Shown here: positions 63,785 through 64,000 of the stretch, piece after piece
How the letters are laid out: every line of letters begins with the position of its first letter
Numbering within the stretch: position 1 is the first letter of the stretch
From: Diphasiastrum complanatum
Lineage: Eukaryota; Streptophyta; Lycopodiopsida; Lycopodiales; Lycopodiaceae
Length of the DNA: 64,000 nucleotides
Direction of reading: 5' to 3'
Assembly (NCBI GenBank): GCA_029204225.1
Contig: CM055092.1
Location: forward strand, 10,939,806-11,003,805
Made by a program: the position numbers and the translations under genes
The notes under the pieces: generated by a model
Told to the model about the DNA's origin: nothing
Databases searched by the model: none
Seen by the model: the letters and a program-made list of their open reading frames with translations, nothing else

Positions 63785-64000
63785 CTCTTTTTTTTGGTCA
63801 TCATGTTCTTAGTATACTGAAGGTCTAGGACTTGTGCTATGATGTTGTAGCATTGTTCCTTGCTAGTCCAAATTTTATCAAACTCTAGATAGTCATCATG
63901 CTCTAATACCTCATGCACAAAATTTCACAGAAGATTCATAACTTCTATTACATTTCTGTCATCTTTTTCTTCACACTCCACGCTAAACATTGCAATGCCA
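63785..64000 (-). pseudogene. Coding-like segment at the window edge
   Basis: The - strand from 64000 reads FSVECEEKDDRNVIEVMNLL, one TGA, then NFVHEVLEHDDYLEFDKIWT, SKEQCYNIIAQVLDLQ. About 70 codons with a single stop and a protein-like composition. No family recognised; it continues outside the window. Confidence 0.35.

Overview
This window is nuclear DNA of a land plant. Three probable host genes belong to families known from land plants or are compatible with them: a WW-domain/GIR-type repressor (CFL1-like), a small acidic protein (SMAP1-like) and a small single-domain cupin. They sit 15-18 kb apart in a background of plant LTR retrotransposons, CACTA and hAT relics, and very long CT/GA, CA and AT microsatellites. 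The lineage cannot be fixed from the sequence. A large, repeat-rich, possibly non-flowering plant genome is my inference only.

Layout. 1-8.04 kb: a decayed Ty3/gypsy element on the + strand, split by a complete Ty1/copia element (1405-6910) with two LTRs, PBS, PPT and a 5-bp target duplication. 8.04-8.53 kb: a CACTA (TNP2) fragment on the - strand. 8.9-9.44 kb: two blocks of an about 18-bp minisatellite. 10.43-10.57 kb: a C23(TC)56 tract. 10.9-13.37 kb: an open reading frame with a histone H3-like fold on the - strand, a G-box-rich intergenic region carrying six copies of an about 20-bp motif, and an unrecognised + strand reading frame. 13.37-16.2 kb: a copia element with a CT microsatellite in its LTR. 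17.0-18.4 kb: a decayed transposase-like gene (-). 22.08-23.18 kb: the two-exon CFL1-like gene (+). 23.4-32 kb: AT-rich sequence with at most LTR-like remnants. 32.4-35.15 kb: a decayed copia pol (-). 37.45-38.23 kb: the two-exon cupin gene (+). 39.5-48 kb: gypsy integrase debris, a copia remnant with a 341-bp LTR, a short gag-bearing remnant and a LARD/TRIM-like element. 53.5-54.4 kb: a hAT transposase relic (-). 56.48-56.66 kb: the SMAP1-like gene (-). 58.4-60.5 kb: a promoter-like module related to that at 12 kb, then a second LTR of the CT-bearing copia family. 60.5-63 kb: copia gag (-), an LTR-like segment, a long unrecognised reading frame lying after a gypsy integrase (-), and the integrase. 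63-64 kb: AT-rich DNA and a coding-like segment at the edge.

The host genes show no operon-like or pathway link. Most of the organisation reflects nested and truncated transposon insertions. The items most worth a second look are the H3-like reading frame with its repeat-rich divergent promoter, and the post-integrase reading frame at 61.3-62.6 kb.
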